From Ruegeria atlantica (GTDB lineage Bacteria; Pseudomonadota; Alphaproteobacteria; Rhodobacterales; Rhodobacteraceae), in contig WQBJ01000002.1 of the NCBI GenBank assembly GCA_013032095.1, forward strand, positions 255,501 to 319,500: a DNA stretch of 64,000 bases. Direction: 5' to 3'. The notes below the pieces were generated by a model. The model was given only the letters and a program-made list of their open reading frames with translations, did not search any database and had not been told where the DNA came from. Positions 61,659 to 64,000 of this stretch are shown here, one piece after another; positions within the stretch are counted from its first letter, which is position 1; the number at the start of each line of letters is the position of its first letter. A program made the position numbers and the translations under genes.

Positions 61659-62492
61659 TTACTCTTCGGATTGTGAATACTTCGCGTCAAGGAAAACGCC
61701 TGTGCCGGGGGTGTAGCGTGTGGGAATGTAAGGCAAATTCTTGACGATAGTGGGTAGGTCAAGTGTGGACAAGAATGCCCGTATATCCTCGTGCGGAGCG
61801 TTGGCGATGACCCTAATTTCAACCTGCCCATGAAGATCCAGCAGAAACCGTTGATAGTCGACGGGCGTGTCTGTGTCTGTCCGCCAGTTGTGCGAGACCT
61901 GCGGCCGCTTAAATAGTGTGAGGCCATCCATCTCAGCATAGGGTTCGAGCCCTGATTTGTATTTGTGCTTTTTCTCGTTCATTGCGTCGCGAATGCCGGT
62001 TCGCGACACTTTGATCGCCAGTAGGATGGTTTTCTCGCCTTGCGTATAAAATGCAATTGCGCCGGCTTTGGGTTTTTCGACAATCCGTTCGAGCTGCGTC
62101 AGAATTCTGTCTTCGGTGGTCGCTGAAAGAAGCGAGCGTACCAATTTGTGGTCAAGGAAGACTTCAGCTTTACTAAGGCTATAGTCAGATTTCTGCCATC
62201 CTGCAGGCGCATCTGGCAAAGTTGTCTTTGCATCAAAGGGCAAAGAAAGGAAAATGCCGTCGCGGAAGCTGATGATCACACGCGACAGCGACCCTAGCCC
62301 ACCACATCTGCGGCGGCACCCGTCCTCGCGCGCTTGTTCATACTCTTCGTTTTTTTCATCCAACCATGTATTTATGCTGTCGCGCGAAGCCGTTCTCTTG
62401 TCCTCGGTCATACTAGTTTCGAAGGCCATCAAGGCCGCGCCGAGGATCAGAATGAAGCCTAAAAAGAAAATCGCCTTTGCAAGTCTTCTCAT
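61659..62492 (-). CDS. Hypothetical membrane-anchored protein
   Basis: This 277-residue protein is not recognised. One N-terminal hydrophobic helix (about 5-25) could be a signal anchor, followed by an acidic stretch with EYEQAREDGCRRRCGG (a C-x3-C pair). About 200 soluble residues follow, including DGIFLSLPFDAKTTLPDAPAGW and FYTQGEKTILLAIKV. Base composition looks lower in GC than neighbours. It sits alone between a sulfotransferase gene and sfsA. Function is unknown. Confidence 0.55.
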   Translation of the reverse strand: MRRLAKAIFFLGFILILGAALMAFETSMTEDKRTASRDSINTWLDEKNEEYEQAREDGCRRRCGGLGSLSRVIISFRDGIFLSLPFDAKTTLPDAPAGWQKSDYSLSKAEVFLDHKLVRSLLSATTEDRILTQLERIVEKPKAGAIAFYTQGEKTILLAIKVSRTGIRDAMNEKKHKYKSGLEPYAEMDGLTLFKRPQVSHNWRTDTDTPVDYQRFLLDLHGQVEIRVIANAPHEDIRAFLSTLDLPTIVKNLPYIPTRYTPGTGVFLDAKYSQSEE

Positions 62493-62667
62493 ACCAATAC
62501 CGCCCGTCCCTGCCAGTGATTAAACTTGATATCAACGACAGGTGATCGACCTTTGTCGGCAGGGTTAGATCACTCGCATTCACGCGCCGAAGAACCTGAA
62601 TTGAAACATAGCCAGATTAACAACTTTTGCGAGTGGGTGATATAATTACTTCTCGCATAACGCTAAT

Positions 62668-63366
62668 TTATGGTTCTTGCAACAGGTTGACCCACACCCC
62701 TTCCGGCGTAATCCGCGTTCTATAGACCAACCGCTCAACCCCTTGCGCCTGTGCTGAGTCAAACGCCGCTGCATAGGCCGGGTCGATATCGGCGGCCAAT
62801 GCAAACCGGTCGCAATCGGTGCGCTGGATCAGGTACAGCATAATCGCCCGGTGGCCCTGTGCCGCCATCGAGGCCAGTTCGCCCAGATGTTTGGTGCCGC
62901 GTGCGGTGACGCTGTCGGGGAACTCGGCCAGACCCGGCTCGCGCGACAGGGTGACGCTTTTGATTTCGACATAGGCATCCGGCAGACCCGGCTGAGTCAG
63001 CAGAAAGTCGATACGGCTGTTTTCGCCGTATTTCACCTCGGGGCGGACGGTTTCATAGGCGGACAGTTCGGGGATTTCACGCGCTTCCAACGCTGCGCGC
63101 AGGGCCTTGTTCGGGATGGACGTATCGACGCCGGTGAAATGGCCGTTTTCGTGGTCGACCAGCCGCCAGCCGTATTTCAGTTTTTTCTTCGGGTCGTCGT
63201 TGGGTTCCAGCCAGATTTTCTCACCCGGTTCCGCCAACCCCATCATCGAGCCCGGATTGGCGCAGTGGGCGGTGACCTCGCGCCCGTCCTCCAGCGTGCA
63301 ATCCGCCAGAAAGCGTTTGTAGCGGCGGATCAGGCGGGCGGGGACAAGGGGGGTTTCAAATCGCAT
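62668..63366 (-). CDS. sfsA: SfsA family DNA/RNA nuclease (sugar fermentation stimulation protein)
   Basis: This 232-residue protein shows the SfsA pattern: LIRRYKRFLADC, TAHCANPGSMMGL, NSRIDFLL, YVEIKSVTLSREP and FPDSVTARGTKHLGEL. The Asp and Glu-x-Lys residues place it in the PD-(D/E)xK nuclease fold. First described as a stimulator of maltose use in E. coli, it is now regarded as a nuclease family. It is divergent from the CinA-type gene. Confidence 0.93.
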   Translation of the reverse strand: MRFETPLVPARLIRRYKRFLADCTLEDGREVTAHCANPGSMMGLAEPGEKIWLEPNDDPKKKLKYGWRLVDHENGHFTGVDTSIPNKALRAALEAREIPELSAYETVRPEVKYGENSRIDFLLTQPGLPDAYVEIKSVTLSREPGLAEFPDSVTARGTKHLGELASMAAQGHRAIMLYLIQRTDCDRFALAADIDPAYAAAFDSAQAQGVERLVYRTRITPEGVWVNLLQEP

Positions 63367-63417
63367 GTCTCAGGGCCTATACCTGCCCTAACGGTCGATC
63401 AAGAGGGGGCGCGCGCC

Positions 63418-64000
63418 ATGGCAAATCCAACCGCTGCAATGCTGGTGATCGGGGATGAAATCCTCTCGGGCCGGACCCGTGACGCGAATATGCATTACCT
63501 TGCCGGTGAATTGACCAAACACGGTATCGACCTGAAAGAGGTGCGGATCGTCAGCGACGATGCTCCGCCGATAGAGGCAGCGGTCAAGGAGCTGTCCGAA
63601 GGCTTTGACCATGTGTTTACAAGCGGTGGGATCGGTCCCACGCATGATGATATCACTGCCGACTGCATCGCACGCGCTTTCGGGGTGCCTATCGACATAC
63701 GCGATGACGCGCGTGCCTTGTTGCAGGCGCATTATGACAAATCCGGGCTGGAGCTGAACGAGGCCCGGATGCGCATGGCCCGAATTCCCGAAGGGGCTGC
63801 ACTGATCGAGAACCCGGTCTCGACCGCACCGGGATTTACCATCGAAAACGTGCATGTGATGGCTGGGGTGCCGTCCGTGTTTCAGGCGATGGTCGCAAGC
63901 GTTCTGCCCGGCCTGACCGGAGGAAGCCCGCTGTTGTCTCAGACTCTGCGGGTGGATCGGGGCGAGGGCGATATCGCGGCGACTCTCTCGAATCTGGCCG
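63418..64000 (+). CDS. CinA/MoaB-type molybdopterin-binding protein (N-terminal part)
   Basis: The frame starts at 63418 (MANPTAAMLVIGDEILSGRTRD) after GAGGGGG and runs off the window end; 194 codons are visible. The MoCF-biosynthesis fold motifs are present: GDEILSGRTRD, TSGGIGPTHDD and the later MAGVPSVFQAM. The family includes competence/damage-inducible CinA and small stand-alone MoaB-like proteins, and the missing C-terminus would tell which. The reported nicotinamide-nucleotide or pterin role is family knowledge. Confidence 0.88.
   Translation, partial: MANPTAAMLVIGDEILSGRTRDANMHYLAGELTKHGIDLKEVRIVSDDAPPIEAAVKELSEGFDHVFTSGGIGPTHDDITADCIARAFGVPIDIRDDARALLQAHYDKSGLELNEARMRMARIPEGAALIENPVSTAPGFTIENVHVMAGVPSVFQAMVASVLPGLTGGSPLLSQTLRVDRGEGDIAATLSNLA

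Noticed and set aside
62571-62635. Inverted repeat CACTCGCA / TGCGAGTG downstream of sfsA
   Set aside because: Arms are 50 bases apart and no T-run follows; likely chance in an AT-richer gap.

Overview
The window looks like a chromosome segment from a marine alphaproteobacterium of the Rhodobacteraceae (Roseobacter group, Ruegeria-like). This is inferred from the high-GC coding style, a flagellar cluster in which fliL-motA and fliF-fliP diverge, adjacent mlaA/mlaC, a c2-type cytochrome, an orphan betB, and ABC transporters for peptides and sugars. The species cannot be fixed from the sequence alone. No rRNA, tRNA, CRISPR array, prophage or intact insertion sequence is visible. Genes are densely packed with many 4-base overlaps. 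Both ends cut through genes (a DUF4159 protein at the left, a CinA/MoaB-type protein at the right).

Layout. 1-3 kb: end of an envelope operon (DUF4159 protein plus partner). 3-10 kb: an exported FAH-fold protein, a hybrid histidine kinase with two receivers, a VOC protein, yaaA, recQ and yggT. 10-18 kb: MFS transporter, murein endopeptidase mepA, exported phytase/esterase-like protein, queuosine-precursor transporter, a small transcription unit with an extreme Shine-Dalgarno sequence, arfB, an SDR, a P1 peptidase, cytochrome c, idi and smpB. 18-21.4 kb: glpK and the pantothenate genes panC/panB. 21.5-29 kb: an oligopeptide-type ABC operon that also carries a pentameric ligand-gated ion channel and an aldehyde dehydrogenase. 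29-33.6 kb: NAD salvage (pncB, pncA) around an unknown tail-anchored protein, trhO, a small K+-channel-like protein and a protein with a duplicated motif. 33.7-35.2 kb: betB behind a palindromic operator, followed by about 500 bases without a recognisable gene. 35.7-43.7 kb: flagellar stator/basal-body genes. 43.7-50.3 kb: a two-component system divergent from a glucose-type ABC transporter. 50.3-57.6 kb: mlaC/mlaA, ridA, a glycerophosphodiesterase, a FemAB-like acyltransferase, phhB, three small exported proteins, a peroxiredoxin and a ferredoxin-reductase-like flavoprotein. 57.6-64 kb: rsmD, a HAD phosphatase, a small ORF, map, a TPR-sulfotransferase, an unknown membrane protein, sfsA and the CinA-type fragment.

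The most unusual element is at about 13.82-14.00 kb. A 16-base perfect complement of the 16S rRNA 3' end precedes an 18-codon ORF. It is followed by an ACCTCCT segment that can pair back to that Shine-Dalgarno or sit in a hairpin loop, and then by a strong intrinsic terminator just upstream of the ribosome-rescue gene arfB. The other rescue gene, smpB, lies 3.6 kb away, and its stop codon sits inside a 10-bp hairpin. The second notable feature is the pLGIC gene placed between the binding protein and permeases of the peptide-type ABC operon.
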